A stretch of 64,000 nt of DNA from Nocardia flavorosea NBRC 108225 (GCF_001613385.1 NZ_BDCG01000008.1:124001-188000); one strand, 5' to 3'. Shown: positions 45,048 through 55,676, counted from the stretch's first letter. Notes: a model not told the origin generated them from the letters alone. A program made the numbers and translations.

Positions 45048-48000
45048 TCAGACGATGGTGGTCTGCACCCGGGAACCATGGGCTCCGCGGATCACGTGGA
45101 GGCGGCTGGGGATGCGCTGGCGCATCTCGTCGACATGGCTCACCAGACCCACGACCCGGCCGCCGTCGCGCAACTCGTCGAGCACGCCCATCACCGCGTC
45201 CAGAGTATCGGCGTCCAGGCTGCCGAAACCTTCATCGATGAACAGGGTGTCCAGGATGATCCCGCCCGCCTCGGCCGCGACGGTATCGGCCAACCCCAGC
45301 GCCAGCGACAGCGACGCCATGAATGTCTCCCCGCCGGAGAGTGTGCGGGCAGGGCGGACGGCACCGGTGTAGTCGTCGTGGATATCCAGCCCCAGGCCAC
45401 CGCGCCGGCCGTGCGTACCGGCGCGGTCGGTGTGCACGAATTCGTAGCGCCCGCCCGACATCCGGCGCAACCGCACCGACCCCGCCACCGCGACCTCCTC
45501 CAACCGGGCCGCGAGCACATAGGACCGCAGCGACATCCGGCGGTTGTTCTCGCCACGGCCGGCGACCACCTCGGCCAGCTCCGCCAATTCCCGGTGTGCC
45601 CGCTGAGCCGGGGTGATCAGATCCACCGCGGCCCACAACTGTCCGCACAGCGTTTCCAGCCGGGTCACCCGTTGCACGGCGGCCCCGTGGACAGCCACCG
45701 CCTCGTCCAGCGCCTGCCGGGCCTTGTGCACCGCCTCCGCGAGCCCCTCCTGGTCACGGGGCTCGGTAGCAGCCGCCGCCTGGATCTCCGGCTCATCGAC
45801 CACGGCCTGCGCGCCCGCCCGCAACTCTTCTGCGGCGGTAAGGGCGGCATGGAGGGTTTCCCTCCGTTCCCGGCTTCGGGTCGCGGCGGCGACCAGGGGC
45901 GCGTACCAGCGCAATGCGGCCAGTAGTGCCGCGGGAGCAGCGGCCGCTCCCGTTTTCCCGACCGTCCCTCGACGACCGGTCGCCCCCGGACCACCGGACG
46001 CCCCTGGACCACCAGTTGCCCCTGCGACGCCCACCGCATCCGGTTCGCCCGCCGCAACTGCGCTACCGGCCCCCTCCGTTTCACCGACAGCCTCCACGAC
46101 ACCCGTCGCGTCCGATCCACCGACGGACCCCATGGCATCGGCTGTCCCCGCATCGACCGATGCTGCCGAGGCTCCGGCAGCGGCCGGTCCGTAGCCGGCA
46201 CCCGCCGCACCGAGGCTGCCCTCTGACGGCTCGGCCGGTCCAGCGACACCGGACCCGCCCGGTACGCCGGCGGCCTCTGGAACTCCGGCTTCGCCCGATG
46301 CGCAGGCCGGCCCTGATCGGCTTACCGCGCGCACCTGTGCCACACGATCATCGGCGGCGATGCCCGGCCGGTCCGCGTTCTCGATCGCGTCCGTACCCAA
46401 GTCGAACCCTGCTGCGGCCGCGAGCTTTCGAAGGCGCGCCACGCCACCTGCAACTCTTTCCCACGCGGCCCGCGCGGCCGCCAGGGTTTCGCGCCGGTCC
46501 CCGGCAGCGGCGATCAGCGCGTACAGGCGTTCGCGACGGCGGCCGATCGTCTCGTCGCGGCCGGCCGCTGCGCGCAGCCTGCGCTCTGTTTCGGCGAGCC
46601 GGTTCTGTCCGGCCCGAACCTGCTCGGCCACCGCACCGAGCTGTGTTTCGGTCTCGCGGAGGGCGTCGTGCAGGCGATTCTCCTCCGCACGCAGGCGCGT
46701 GATCTCGGCGGCGCATTCATCGGCAGTGGCAGCCAGTTCTTCCGCGTCACCGCAGCGGTCGGTCGCCCGGTCCAATGCGGCGGCGAGTTCCACGCGATCG
46801 GTATCCCCGCCGCGGGCGATGAACGCTTCGATCTCGCGTTCCACCTCCGCCATCGCGCTCTGAGCGCGTTCCGAGGTGAGGTGGGCGGCCTGTTCGGCAG
46901 CAACGGCCGCCGCTTCGTCCTCTTCGGAAACCGAGAGGGTTCCGGGGCGCGCGGGCTGTGGATGGTCGGCCGATCCGCAGACGGCGCAGGCCTGCCCGTC
47001 GACCAGATGCCCGGCCAGTTCCGCCGCCATCCCGGCCAGACGCTGCGCACGCAGGTCCAGCACCCGCTCGCGCGCCTCCAGATGACCCGCCCGCGCCGCA
47101 TCCGAATCGACACGCGCCCGATCGAGCCTGGTTCGCGCCCCGGCGAGTTCGACCGCGGCGGTGGCCGCCTGCTGCAACCGCTGGTGTTCGGACCGCAGCC
47201 CGGGAAGCGCCGCCTTCGCGTCGTCGGCCTCCCGCGCCCGGGCCTGGGCGGCCGCCAGAACCTCCGGTAGCTGTGCCCGGCGGTCGGTGAGTTCGGCCGC
47301 CCGTTCGCGCAGCCGCGCCTCGGATTCGTGCAGTTCACCGAGATCGTTCCGCAGCATCGCGGCATCCCGGGCGGCAGACCGGATTTCCTCGAGTTTGCCC
47401 AGGTGCGCGCTCCACCCGCGGATCGCGGTATCCAGCACGAGATCCTCGTCCGGAGTCGCCGCAACGGGCCGCGTGACAGCGCCGGCCACGGTGCCCTCAC
47501 GGAAACCACCTGCCGCAGGGTGCCCCGCTGCCGGATCGGCTTCGGCTTCGGCTTCGGCTTCGGCTTCGGCTTCGGCTTCGGCTTCGGCTTCGGCTTCGGC
47601 TTCGGCTTCGGCTTCGGCTTCGGGCGGCGATACACCTGGCGTGGCCTGCGGTTCCAGGGCGAAAAGAGCGAAGTGGTCGCAGTCTTCCTCGCGACTCGGC
47701 GCCATCCCACCGGAGAGTTCGTCGGCTACGGGCGTCTCCAGAGTGTTTTCCTCCGGTCGGTTCCCGGCGGACCGATCGATATGCGCCCCCGGCCGCACCA
47801 GGTGAATACCCGGAACATCCAGGCTTTCGGGTTCCTCGGCAAGTCGCGCCAATCGCCGAGCCGCCTCTTCGGCTACCGCATCGCGATCCCGCGCGGATTC
47901 CGCCGCCGCCTCGGCCTCGGCCAGCGCGGCGGCCACCGGCTCGGCGCGCCGGGCTCGTTCCAATTCGGACCGGTCGGCTTCGCGCTGCCGGGCACCGGCC

Positions 48001-48872
48001 GCGTAGTCGTCGAGTTGCCGCCGGGCGAGCGCGAGCCGGCGGCGGCGTTCGGCCGCACGTCGTTCGTTTTCCGCCTGTTCGTCGGCGTCCGCCGATTCCT
48101 CCCGGCGCAGCGCCAATTCACGTTGCGCCCGCTCCAGGTCGCCGCGGGCGGTGGTGAGCAGATCCTGTGACCATTCGACCGCGTCGAGGATGTCGATTCG
48201 TTCGGTGCGGTCGATACCGGCGGTTACCGCGACCCGGGTGATCAGGTCCTCGACATTACGTTGCTGAGCCCCGATCTGTTCACCGGAGTTCTTGCGCTGT
48301 GCAGCGAGCCACTGTTCGGCCGCGCCGAAGCGGCCGGTGTCGAACAACTTCTCCAGCAGCCGTTCCCGGTCCTCGTTCTCGGCGCGCAGGAAGCGGGCGA
48401 AATCCCCCTGCGGTAGCAGGACGACCTGGAAGAACTGATCGGCGCTCATACCGAGCAGGCGGATGATCTCGTCGCCGATCTCGTTGATCCGCGACAGATT
48501 CGTACCGCGGCCGTCCAGCCAGGCAAGAGTGGCCTTGGCGTTCTCCACCCGGGTTCCGCTGCCGCGCAGTTTGGGCCGCACGAATTCCGGGTTGCGGACG
48601 ATCCGGACCCGGCGGCCGCCCAGGGTCGCCTCGAGCTTCACTTCCGGCCGGAGTTGCGCGGGCGCGTGATCGGAATGCAGGCGTTTGTCTCCGCGGGCCC
48701 CCGGAACCCGGCCATAGAGCGCGTAGGCGATGGCGTCGAGGATCGTGGTTTTTCCCGCTCCGGTACGGCCGTGTAGCAGGAACAGCCCGTCCGCGCCGAG
48801 TTCGTCGAAATCGATCGTCGTGATGTCGGCGAACGGGCCGAACGCCGTCATCTCCAGCCGATGCAATCTCAT
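45048..48872 (-). CDS. sbcC: Nuclease SbcCD subunit C with unusual repeat insertions
   Basis: A 1274-residue SMC-like ATPase. Walker A is GRTGAGKTT (near 35-43), the zinc hook is QACAVCGSADHP near residue 630, the signature is LSGGETFMASLSLALG and Walker B is DTLFIDEGFGSLD. With SbcD it opens hairpins and DNA ends. Two insertions stand out in the coiled coil: an exact (EA)14 tract at residues ~418-445, and a Gly/Ala/Val-rich, collagen-like stretch at ~845-985. Family members are usually 1000-1050 residues, so these explain the excess. The ATG overlaps the sbcD stop as ATGA. Confidence 0.95.
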   Translation of the reverse strand: MRLHRLEMTAFGPFADITTIDFDELGADGLFLLHGRTGAGKTTILDAIAYALYGRVPGARGDKRLHSDHAPAQLRPEVKLEATLGGRRVRIVRNPEFVRPKLRGSGTRVENAKATLAWLDGRGTNLSRINEIGDEIIRLLGMSADQFFQVVLLPQGDFARFLRAENEDRERLLEKLFDTGRFGAAEQWLAAQRKNSGEQIGAQQRNVEDLITRVAVTAGIDRTERIDILDAVEWSQDLLTTARGDLERAQRELALRREESADADEQAENERRAAERRRRLALARRQLDDYAAGARQREADRSELERARRAEPVAAALAEAEAAAESARDRDAVAEEAARRLARLAEEPESLDVPGIHLVRPGAHIDRSAGNRPEENTLETPVADELSGGMAPSREEDCDHFALFALEPQATPGVSPPEAEAEAEAEAEAEAEAEAEAEAEAEAEADPAAGHPAAGGFREGTVAGAVTRPVAATPDEDLVLDTAIRGWSAHLGKLEEIRSAARDAAMLRNDLGELHESEARLRERAAELTDRRAQLPEVLAAAQARAREADDAKAALPGLRSEHQRLQQAATAAVELAGARTRLDRARVDSDAARAGHLEARERVLDLRAQRLAGMAAELAGHLVDGQACAVCGSADHPQPARPGTLSVSEEDEAAAVAAEQAAHLTSERAQSAMAEVEREIEAFIARGGDTDRVELAAALDRATDRCGDAEELAATADECAAEITRLRAEENRLHDALRETETQLGAVAEQVRAGQNRLAETERRLRAAAGRDETIGRRRERLYALIAAAGDRRETLAAARAAWERVAGGVARLRKLAAAAGFDLGTDAIENADRPGIAADDRVAQVRAVSRSGPACASGEAGVPEAAGVPGGSGVAGPAEPSEGSLGAAGAGYGPAAAGASAASVDAGTADAMGSVGGSDATGVVEAVGETEGAGSAVAAGEPDAVGVAGATGGPGASGGPGATGRRGTVGKTGAAAAPAALLAALRWYAPLVAAATRSRERRETLHAALTAAEELRAGAQAVVDEPEIQAAAATEPRDQEGLAEAVHKARQALDEAVAVHGAAVQRVTRLETLCGQLWAAVDLITPAQRAHRELAELAEVVAGRGENNRRMSLRSYVLAARLEEVAVAGSVRLRRMSGGRYEFVHTDRAGTHGRRGGLGLDIHDDYTGAVRPARTLSGGETFMASLSLALGLADTVAAEAGGIILDTLFIDEGFGSLDADTLDAVMGVLDELRDGGRVVGLVSHVDEMRQRIPSRLHVIRGAHGSRVQTTIV
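47537..47620. repeat. Hexanucleotide repeat, 14 copies of CGGCTT
   Basis: Fourteen uninterrupted copies of CGGCTT (84 bases) on the plus strand inside sbcC; read on the coding strand they give alternating Glu-Ala. Being a multiple of three, gain or loss of copies keeps the frame. Uniform codon use across all copies points to replication slippage. Confidence 0.95.
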
Positions 48873-50065
48873 GCCGTGAGTTCCGTTCCGGCGACCGCCG
48901 GCTCCGTGGTGGCGCCGCCGCCGGATTCGGGTTCACGTACCCCGGCGGCCATTGCCCGGGCCAGCCATTGCATCTCGGTTTCGCTGGGCTCACCGCGGAC
49001 ATCACCGAGAAAGCTGCGGGCGATCGCCGTATCGTCGCGGCCGCGCACCCGCTCCCGGTATTTCAGTGCTGTGCTCGCCTGTGGGCGCTCCCATTCCACA
49101 TGCACCGCATGCGGAAACCGCTCCCGTAGTTTCCGCATCGCGTCCACCGGCCGGGCGTAATCGGTGAGGGTCACCGAGACGTAGTCCTGTTCGGCCGGTG
49201 CCCAGGCGGAATCGCCGAGTAGCTCCTCCAGGGTTCCGGTGAGTTTGCTCAGACCGCGCACCTGCGGCAGTTCGTGTCCCCGCACCCGGGCCGGGCCGGC
49301 GGCCTCGAGATCGACCAGCCACACCTTCTTCCGATGCGAGCTCTCGCCGAACGAGTACGGTAGCGGCGAGCCCGAGTAGCGCACCGTTTCCGCCGGTGTC
49401 TGCGGGGAATGCAGGTGTCCCAGGGCCACATAGTCGGCCGCCAGCTCGGTGAACAGCTGTAGCGGAACCGTCTCCACCCCGCCCACCGAGATGGAACGTT
49501 CCGAACCACCGGCCGTCCCACCGGTCACGAAGGCGTGCGCCAGCAGTACCGCCCGGACTCCCGGGCGCTCCGCGATATCGGCGCGGATACGGGTCAGCAC
49601 CGCGGCCAGCACCTCGGCATGGGAACGGGCCTGCGGCACCCCGAGCTCGGCCCGGCATATCTCCGGCTCCAGGTAGGGGATTCCGTAGAACGCGACTTCC
49701 CCGTGCGAATCGGACAGCAGGATCGGCCGGTGCGAATCGGCCACGGTGGTGCGCAGATACAACCCACCGGCGGCGGCGAAACTGGCCCCGGCTCCGAGCC
49801 GGGTGGGGGAATCGTGGTTACCCGAGGTGGCCACGATCCGCGCCCCGGCAGCACGTATCGCCTCGAAACCCCTGTTGCACACCGCGATAGCGTCGGCGCT
49901 GGGGATCGACCGGTCGTAGACGTCGCCCGGGAGCACAACGGTGTCCACGCCTTCCGCGGCGACGAGTCCCGCTATCGCCTCCAGGACCCGCTCCTGGTCG
50001 GCCAGCAGGTCCACGCCGTGGAAGGTGCGCCCGATATGCCAGTCCGACGTATGCAGGATTCGCAT
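48869..50065 (-). CDS. sbcD: Nuclease SbcCD subunit D
   Basis: A 398-residue Mre11-type metallophosphoesterase. The phosphoesterase motifs are DWHIGR (residues 8-13), LPGDVYDR, SGNHDSPTRLG and GHLHSPQ. It provides the Mn-dependent nuclease activity of SbcCD in double-strand-break and hairpin processing. The ATG at 50065 gives the canonical MRILHTSDWH start. It is the first gene of the sbcDC operon. A 292-base gap separates it from the divergent DUF6542 gene; no clear promoter motif is visible there. Confidence 0.97.
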   Translation of the reverse strand: MRILHTSDWHIGRTFHGVDLLADQERVLEAIAGLVAAEGVDTVVLPGDVYDRSIPSADAIAVCNRGFEAIRAAGARIVATSGNHDSPTRLGAGASFAAAGGLYLRTTVADSHRPILLSDSHGEVAFYGIPYLEPEICRAELGVPQARSHAEVLAAVLTRIRADIAERPGVRAVLLAHAFVTGGTAGGSERSISVGGVETVPLQLFTELAADYVALGHLHSPQTPAETVRYSGSPLPYSFGESSHRKKVWLVDLEAAGPARVRGHELPQVRGLSKLTGTLEELLGDSAWAPAEQDYVSVTLTDYARPVDAMRKLRERFPHAVHVEWERPQASTALKYRERVRGRDDTAIARSFLGDVRGEPSETEMQWLARAMAAGVREPESGGGATTEPAVAGTELTA

Positions 50066-50357
50066 GACCGCGAACTTAGGGCAACCCACCGACACCTTTC
50101 AATGCGAATCCGATTCCCGGTGGCGCCACACCGGCAACACGCCGACGTCGTTCTCCGCCCGCCGATCCGGCCGTAGCGCGCGCCGGTGACGGTGTCTCAG
50201 TCCGGTCCGGTGTCTCGAATGAGCCATCGTGGTGGGCGCCACCTACGGGACTGGACAGTCATGAATACGCCCGCCGAGCACGGTTTCCGCACAATCGTGG
50301 CGCCGGACCCGCCGTGCCGTAACGCGGCCGACCCTTCCGGGCGATAGTGTTCATTAC

Positions 50358-51362
50358 GTGGCTGCTTCCCAACGAGTGAATTCCCGGGTGCCCGCGCCGC
50401 AACGTTCGTTACTGCCGACGGTGCCGGGCGTACCGGCGTATGCCGCGGTGCTCATCGCGGCGGCGTGCACATTCGTGGGCTTCCTCATCGACGCCCTCGG
50501 CGATGTCACGGACCTCACCGGCACCTTCAGTGCCTTCTATATCGTCGGCTGTCTGGCGGCCGTGGCGGTCGTGCGGTTCCGCGGTTTGTTCACGACGATG
50601 GTGTTACCGCCGCTACTGCTGTTCGTCGCGGTCCCCATCGCCTACCGCCAGCTCACCGGAAGCAGTACCTCCTCGATCAAGGACATCCTGCTGAATCTGG
50701 CCATCCCGCTCGTTCACCGCTTTCCACCGATGATGCTGGCCACCGTGCTGGTGCTGCTGGTGGCCGCGATCCGGATCGCGCAGTACCGGTCGGAGAAAAC
50801 GGCCCGGGAGACCGTCGAGGCACGGCGCGGCACCAGCTGGGCACGGCGCGAACGGCGTCCGAGCCGCTCGGAGCCGCGTAGCCGCCCGGAGGACCGGCCG
50901 CGCCGCAGTACCGCCGAACGACCCGGGCGTGGACAGTCCAAGCGTCCGGTGGGCGGCGAGGGAAAGCCGGCACGGGGGGGCAAACCGACACGCGCCGAAA
51001 CGCTGGCCGCACGGTCGAAGGCAAGTACGAAGACCAAGGCCAAACCCCGCCCGAAGCGTCCGGAGAACCCCGAGCCGGATTACACCCGCGAATCCGCCCC
51101 CGAACCCCCACGGCGCGGTGGTCGGGGCAGGCCGGCGGCCGAACAACCGGCGCGCTCGGCCGCCCCGCGGGCCCGGGAGGCCCAGCCGCGGGGCCGGGAG
51201 GTGCATCCACACCGTCCACCGCGCGCCGGCGCTCCGATGCCGGAAGACCCTGCCCGAGCGCACCCCCGGCGCGGTGGAGGCGAACCACCGCGCCAGCCGC
51301 AGGTCGCCCGGTTCCGCGATCGGGAGCCCATCCCGGAACGCCGGCGCCCGGAACGGATGTAA
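50358..51362 (+). CDS. DUF6542 membrane protein with long basic tail (Rv1111c-like)
   Basis: A 334-residue protein. Residues 25-145 hold four membrane helices (AYAAVLIAAACTFVGFLIDA; FYIVGCLAAVAVV; VLPPLLLFVAVPIAY; MLATVLVLLVAAIRIAQ). The remaining 190 residues are a disordered Arg/Pro/Ala/Glu-rich cytoplasmic tail. This is the DUF6542 arrangement; in mycobacteria the homologue lies between ispH and ychF. The GTG start is preceded by GATAGTGTTCATTAC, possibly a -10 of a leaderless transcript. Function unknown. Confidence 0.8.
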   Translation: MAASQRVNSRVPAPQRSLLPTVPGVPAYAAVLIAAACTFVGFLIDALGDVTDLTGTFSAFYIVGCLAAVAVVRFRGLFTTMVLPPLLLFVAVPIAYRQLTGSSTSSIKDILLNLAIPLVHRFPPMMLATVLVLLVAAIRIAQYRSEKTARETVEARRGTSWARRERRPSRSEPRSRPEDRPRRSTAERPGRGQSKRPVGGEGKPARGGKPTRAETLAARSKASTKTKAKPRPKRPENPEPDYTRESAPEPPRRGGRGRPAAEQPARSAAPRAREAQPRGREVHPHRPPRAGAPMPEDPARAHPRRGGGEPPRQPQVARFRDREPIPERRRPERM

Positions 51363-52031
51363 ACCCCGATACGTCGATCCCGCGGCCCCGCCCTGCGGCC
51401 GTACTCAGCTGACGGTTGACGTTCAGCAGCGATAGCGGGCGACGGGCTGCCGACCCGGCCCGCCCCGCGGTCCACAACCGCCGCAGCCCCCGGCCCGGTG
51501 CAGGTCCAAGCAGAGCCATCGCACAACGCGTGCCCACACTCACCGTGGTCCGAGGGCCACAGATACCGCTTCGGTCGCAGACAACTTCGGGACCTGATCA
51601 CCTGCTGTGATCCGGCATCGTCGCCGGAGGGCGTGGGGATCGGCGACGAAGCCGGCCGCGGCATCGGGGGACCGCCGGTTGTGGCCGCGGCCAGGCCGGG
51701 CCCGGCCGAATACAGTTCCCGGACGTACCGCCCGGCACCAGTTGCAGGGCCCTCGCGCGCGGCGCCGGCCGGGTGTCACACACTTGCGCTCCGCGGGTCC
51801 GGCGACTTCCGAGCCGTTCGACCGGGCACCCGGACACGCTCCTCGGTGCCGGGCGGCGCAAGACAAATAGAACTGCTGTTTCTCGCGCGGCCGCATATCG
51901 GCGTAAGCGACCCGAATGCCGGTTCGGGCGTAACCGAAACCGCCGGCCCTGCCGACCATCGGCGGGCAGCCGCCGATGGTCGCGAATCAGCCCGGCCCGA
52001 ATGACCGGGCAGGCCGATGCGGTTCGGTGGG
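51363..52031. other. 669-base convergent gap with one strong hairpin
   Basis: It lies between the ends of the DUF6542 gene and ispH. Frames of up to 168 codons exist but lack domains, starts with ribosome sites or sensible composition. The only structure seen is the 13-bp hairpin at 51953-51982. Unusually long for a convergent gap, so a lost gene or an RNA gene cannot be excluded. Confidence 0.45.
51953..51982 (-). terminator. 13-bp perfect hairpin after ispH
   Basis: CGACCATCGGCGG, loop GCAG, CCGCCGATGGTCG. It lies 50 bases beyond the ispH stop. Symmetric, so it could serve both converging transcripts; no T-run. Confidence 0.65.
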
Positions 52032-53039
52032 TCAGCGCCGGGCGGCGCGCAACTCTCGCGGCAGCGCGAAGACGAGGGTCTCGTTGGCGGTGGTCACCGG
52101 CTGCACCTCACCGAAGCCGTGTTCGGCCAGCATGTCCAGTACCCCGCGCACGAGGATCTCCGGGACCGAGGCTCCGGAGGTGATTCCGACCGTCTGCACG
52201 CCTTCCAGCCAGGCCGGATCGACCTCGCGTGCGTAGTCCACCAGATATGACGCCTTCGCACCGGCGCCCAGCGCCACCTCCACCAGGCGCACCGAGTTGG
52301 ACGAGTTCCGGGAGCCGACGACGATCACCAGATCGCATTCCGGTGCCATCGCCTTCACCGCGACCTGCCGGTTCTGGGTGGCGTAGCAGATATCGTCGCT
52401 GGGCGGATCCTGCAACGCCGGGAACTTCTCGCGCAGCCGGGAAACGGTCTCCATGGTCTCGTCCACGCTGAGCGTGGTCTGCGACAGCCAGATCACCTTG
52501 GATTCGTCGCGCACCCGCACCCCGGCGACCGCGTCGGGACCGTCGACCAGTTGTACGTGGTCGGGCGCCTCGCCGGCGGTGCCTTCCACTTCCTCGTGGC
52601 CTTCGTGGCCGATCAGCAGGATGTCGTAGTCGTCACGGGCGAATCGTTTGGCTTCCTGATGCACCTTGGTCACCAGGGGGCAGGTCGCGTCGATGGTGCG
52701 CAGGTTGCGTTCGGCGGCGGTGGTATGGACGGCCGGGGAGACGCCGTGGGCGGAGAACACCACGAGTTCACCCTCGGGCACCTCGTCGGTGGTGTCGACG
52801 AAGATCACGCCCTGTTCGCGGAGGGTTTCCACCACATGGCGGTTGTGCACGATCTCCTTGCGGACGTAGATGGGCGCGCCGTGTTTCTCCAGGGCTTTCT
52901 CCACGGTTTCCACCGCGCGGTCCACGCCCGCGCAGTAGCCGCGCGGTTCGGCGAGCAGCACTCGTTTCCCCTCGGCGGTGACGGTGGCGGCGCCTGCCGA
53001 GCGAGTGATTCCGACATTCAACGGTATGGCCGAGGACAT
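52032..53039 (-). CDS. ispH: 4-hydroxy-3-methylbut-2-enyl diphosphate reductase IspH
   Basis: A 335-residue iron-sulfur enzyme, last step of the MEP isoprenoid pathway. The three cluster cysteines are in [22 protein letters not shown] and [26 protein letters not shown] and [10 protein letters not shown] are family-typical. The ATG at 53039 gives 25 residues before the core; further upstream the frame is a shadow. It is divergent from the lipid-droplet protein gene with 248 bases between. Confidence 0.96.
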   Translation of the reverse strand: MSSAIPLNVGITRSAGAATVTAEGKRVLLAEPRGYCAGVDRAVETVEKALEKHGAPIYVRKEIVHNRHVVETLREQGVIFVDTTDEVPEGELVVFSAHGVSPAVHTTAAERNLRTIDATCPLVTKVHQEAKRFARDDYDILLIGHEGHEEVEGTAGEAPDHVQLVDGPDAVAGVRVRDESKVIWLSQTTLSVDETMETVSRLREKFPALQDPPSDDICYATQNRQVAVKAMAPECDLVIVVGSRNSSNSVRLVEVALGAGAKASYLVDYAREVDPAWLEGVQTVGITSGASVPEILVRGVLDMLAEHGFGEVQPVTTANETLVFALPRELRAARR

Positions 53040-53287
53040 GCCGACAGGATACGTGCGCACCCGAGCCCCTGCTGCGGCCGTGCGCAGCAGCACACCCGCC
53101 CCGCTGTCGCCGCGTCGCCGGGCAGCCATCGCACGACGCTGACCTGCGGCGGGAGATACGCCCCGGCAGCCGGTGCGGTGTCCGGGCGGGCCGCGGACCG
53201 ATTCGGCCGGTGCCCGTGGCGCCCCACGCCGGGCCGAGTGTGCTCGCCCTCTTTTGCGGACCATGCGATATCGGGCAGGCTAGTACC

Positions 53288-54070
53288 ATGTTTCGACCAC
53301 CGTTCCTGGCCCGTGTCGCCGCCGGAGCCGCCGTCTACGTCCTGGAGGAGACGCGACGGCTGCCTTCCGCGGCGGTCAAGTTCCCCGTAACCGCGGTGAG
53401 CCAGCTGCTGCAGGCGGGTATGCACGCCCAGCAGTTCGTCACCAGTCTCGCGATCAAAGGTGATTCGGTTTTCGACCGGATCGTCAACCGTCCGGAGGAG
53501 CGGCCGGAATGGGCCACCTTCGACGAGGACGACGAACTGCCGGTACGCCGGCCCGGTGGGGCCGCACCGGCGCGGGACAGCGGGTTCGACCGGTTCGATT
53601 CCGATCCGGCCGAGGTGGAGCTGGCGTTGCAGGAGACTCTGGCCGGGCTGCGCGCGATGCAGAACGGCAGCGCGGTGCCCGAGGCCACCACCTTCGAGAC
53701 CGAAGAGTGGGAGAAGCGGGTCGCGACGGAGCCCGCCCCGGAAACCGGCACCTCTGTCCCGGACCCGGAGCCCGCAACGACTGCACCTGCCCCGGAAGCC
53801 ACGAGTGCCGCAACGCCGGAGGCAGGCGATACCGGCGAAGCCGAGGCGACGACCGACCCGGAGCCGGCAGACACCGCCGAGCCCGGGCTTCCGGAGGTCG
53901 GCGCCCGCTACGACTACCCGAATATGACCCTCGCCCAGCTGCGCGGCCGCCTGCGCACGTTGACCGTTGCCGACCTGGTCGCGCTGCTGGACTACGAGCA
54001 GCGCACCCGGGACCGCGCGGCCTTCGTCACCATGCTGACCAATCGGATCGCCACCGTGCGAGCCCAGTGA
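53288..54070 (+). CDS. Lipid-droplet-associated protein (Rv1109c-like)
   Basis: A 260-residue protein. The N-terminal 60 residues are amphipathic ([37 protein letters not shown]). A long acidic, Pro/Thr/Glu-rich linker (residues 95-210) follows. A C-terminal helical segment ([20 protein letters not shown]) resembles a small SAP/Rho-N-like fold. Relatives in Rhodococcus coat triacylglycerol droplets; location there is inferred. The ATG at 53288 follows TAGTAC, which may be a -10 of a leaderless message. Its stop overlaps xseA as GTGA. Confidence 0.75.
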   Translation: MFRPPFLARVAAGAAVYVLEETRRLPSAAVKFPVTAVSQLLQAGMHAQQFVTSLAIKGDSVFDRIVNRPEERPEWATFDEDDELPVRRPGGAAPARDSGFDRFDSDPAEVELALQETLAGLRAMQNGSAVPEATTFETEEWEKRVATEPAPETGTSVPDPEPATTAPAPEATSAATPEAGDTGEAEATTDPEPADTAEPGLPEVGARYDYPNMTLAQLRGRLRTLTVADLVALLDYEQRTRDRAAFVTMLTNRIATVRAQ

Positions 54071-55440
54071 CGGGAGCCGATCCGGTGTCCGCGGCCGGCC
54101 GGGCCGGTTCCGGCCGGTCCGGGCAGCCGCCCGCCCCCGCCAATTCCGCCGAACAGCCGTGGCCGGTGCGTTCGGTGTCGATGAAGGTCGCCCAGTGGAT
54201 CGACCGGCTCGGCAGTATCTGGGTCGAGGGCCAGTTGACCCAGATCAATCTGCGGCCCGGTACCCGCACCGCGTTCCTCATCTTGCGCGATCCCGCCGCC
54301 GATATGTCCATATCGGTTACCTGCGATCCGGCGCTGCTGCGCGATGCCCCGGTTCCGCTGCAGGAGGGCAGCCGAGTAGTGGTGTACGGCAAACTGTCGT
54401 TCTTCACCGGTCGCGGCACCCTGTCGCTACGGGTCACCGAGATCCGCCCGGTGGGTGTCGGTGAACTGCTGGCCCGGATAGAACGGCTCAAGGCACTGCT
54501 GGCCGCGGAAGGGTTGTTCGACGAGCGCATCAAACGCCCCCTCCCGTTCCTGCCCGCGACCGTCGGCGTGATCACCGGCCGCGGTAGCGCGGCCGAACAC
54601 GATGTGCTGACCGTGGCCCGCGGCCGCTGGCCCGCGGTGCGGTTCGAGGTGCGCAATACCGCCGTCCAGGGCCCGTCCGCGGTCTCGCAGATTCTGGACG
54701 CGCTCGCCGACCTCGACCGTGATCCCGCTGTCGAGGTGATCGTGCTGGCGCGCGGCGGCGGCAGTGTCGAGGATCTGCTGCCCTTCTCCGACGAGACCCT
54801 GTGCCGCGCGATCGTCGCCGCGACCACGCCGATCGTCAGCGCGATCGGTCACGAACCCGATTCCCCGCTGTCGGACCTGGTCGCCGATCTGCGCGCTGCC
54901 ACCCCGACCGATGCCGCCAAACGCGTGGTCCCCGATGCGGCCGCCGAAACCGCGCTGGTCCGTGAGTTGCGTTCCCGCTCCGCCGCCGCACTGCGTGGCT
55001 GGGTACAGCGGGAGGCCGCGGCGCTGGCACAGCTGCGTTCGCGGCCGGTCCTGGCCGACCCGCTGCGCGAACTCGGCCACCGCCACGACGAGGTCGAACG
55101 CCTGCGCGCCGCCGCCCGCCGCACCGTCACGGATCTGCTCCGCACCGAATCCACCACCGCCGGGCATCTGCGGCGCCAGCTCACTGCCGTGGGACCGGCC
55201 GCGACACTGGCCCGCGGCTACGCTGTCGTGCAACGAGTGGCCGGCCCCGAACGCCATGTGGTGCGCGGTATCGAGGACGCGCCCGCGGGCAGTCAGCTAC
55301 GGATCCGGGTCGGTGACGGCGCGATCTCGGCCGCCGGCCTGGGCACGATCCCGCTCGGCGCGGGCCGCTCGGCGACGCGGCGCGCCGCCGAGCCTGGTGC
55401 GACCGATACCGCTGAACCGCACAACACCGAGAGGACCTGA
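54067..55440 (+). CDS. xseA: Exodeoxyribonuclease VII large subunit
   Basis: A 457-residue protein. The N-terminal OB fold begins [20 protein letters not shown] and includes WVEGQLTQI. The catalytic region has [26 protein letters not shown] and [25 protein letters not shown], split as [15 protein letters not shown] and [12 protein letters not shown]-terminal coiled coil and a short Ala/Gly-rich tail follow. With XseB it degrades single-stranded DNA from both ends. The GTG at 54067 overlaps the preceding stop as GTGA; xseB starts 2 bases after its stop. Confidence 0.96.
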   Translation: MTGADPVSAAGRAGSGRSGQPPAPANSAEQPWPVRSVSMKVAQWIDRLGSIWVEGQLTQINLRPGTRTAFLILRDPAADMSISVTCDPALLRDAPVPLQEGSRVVVYGKLSFFTGRGTLSLRVTEIRPVGVGELLARIERLKALLAAEGLFDERIKRPLPFLPATVGVITGRGSAAEHDVLTVARGRWPAVRFEVRNTAVQGPSAVSQILDALADLDRDPAVEVIVLARGGGSVEDLLPFSDETLCRAIVAATTPIVSAIGHEPDSPLSDLVADLRAATPTDAAKRVVPDAAAETALVRELRSRSAAALRGWVQREAAALAQLRSRPVLADPLRELGHRHDEVERLRAAARRTVTDLLRTESTTAGHLRRQLTAVGPAATLARGYAVVQRVAGPERHVVRGIEDAPAGSQLRIRVGDGAISAAGLGTIPLGAGRSATRRAAEPGATDTAEPHNTERT

Positions 55441-55442
55441 CC

Positions 55443-55676
55443 GTGTCCGATATCAGCGCCACCGACGAGCTGGGCGAGATCTCCGGCTTCGGCTACGAAC
55501 GCGCCCGTGACGAACTGGTCAATGTGGTGAAGATGCTGGAGCAGGGCGGTATGGACCTCGACGATGCCCTGGCCCTCTGGGAACGCGGCGAGGCCCTGGC
55601 GAATCGTTGTGAGGAGCATTTGGCCGGTGCCCGGCAGCGGATAGAGAAGGCGCTCGCGGACTCCGATCGGGAATAG
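55443..55676 (+). CDS. xseB: Exodeoxyribonuclease VII small subunit
   Basis: A 77-residue coiled-coil protein. [40 protein letters not shown] and [15 protein letters not shown] fit the XseB family exactly. Several copies bind the XseA coiled coil to form the holoenzyme. GTG start within the xseA-xseB operon. It converges with the DUF4245 gene, whose end is 4 bases away. Confidence 0.96.
   Translation: MSDISATDELGEISGFGYERARDELVNVVKMLEQGGMDLDDALALWERGEALANRCEEHLAGARQRIEKALADSDRE

Noticed and set aside
47537..47620. Hexamer array considered as a CRISPR or phase-variation repeat
   Set aside because: There are no spacers, and unit length is six, so copy changes cannot shift the frame. Kept as a coding microsatellite instead.
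46514..47710. A frame with a Pro-Lys repeat in the sbcC region
   Set aside because: It is the hexamer repeat read out of frame; the sbcC frame carries Walker motifs and the zinc hook on both sides of it.
53509..54066. A 186-codon N-terminal extension of XseA
   Set aside because: It overlaps the lipid-droplet protein gene in another frame; the GTGA overlap at 54067 gives the family-typical N-terminus.
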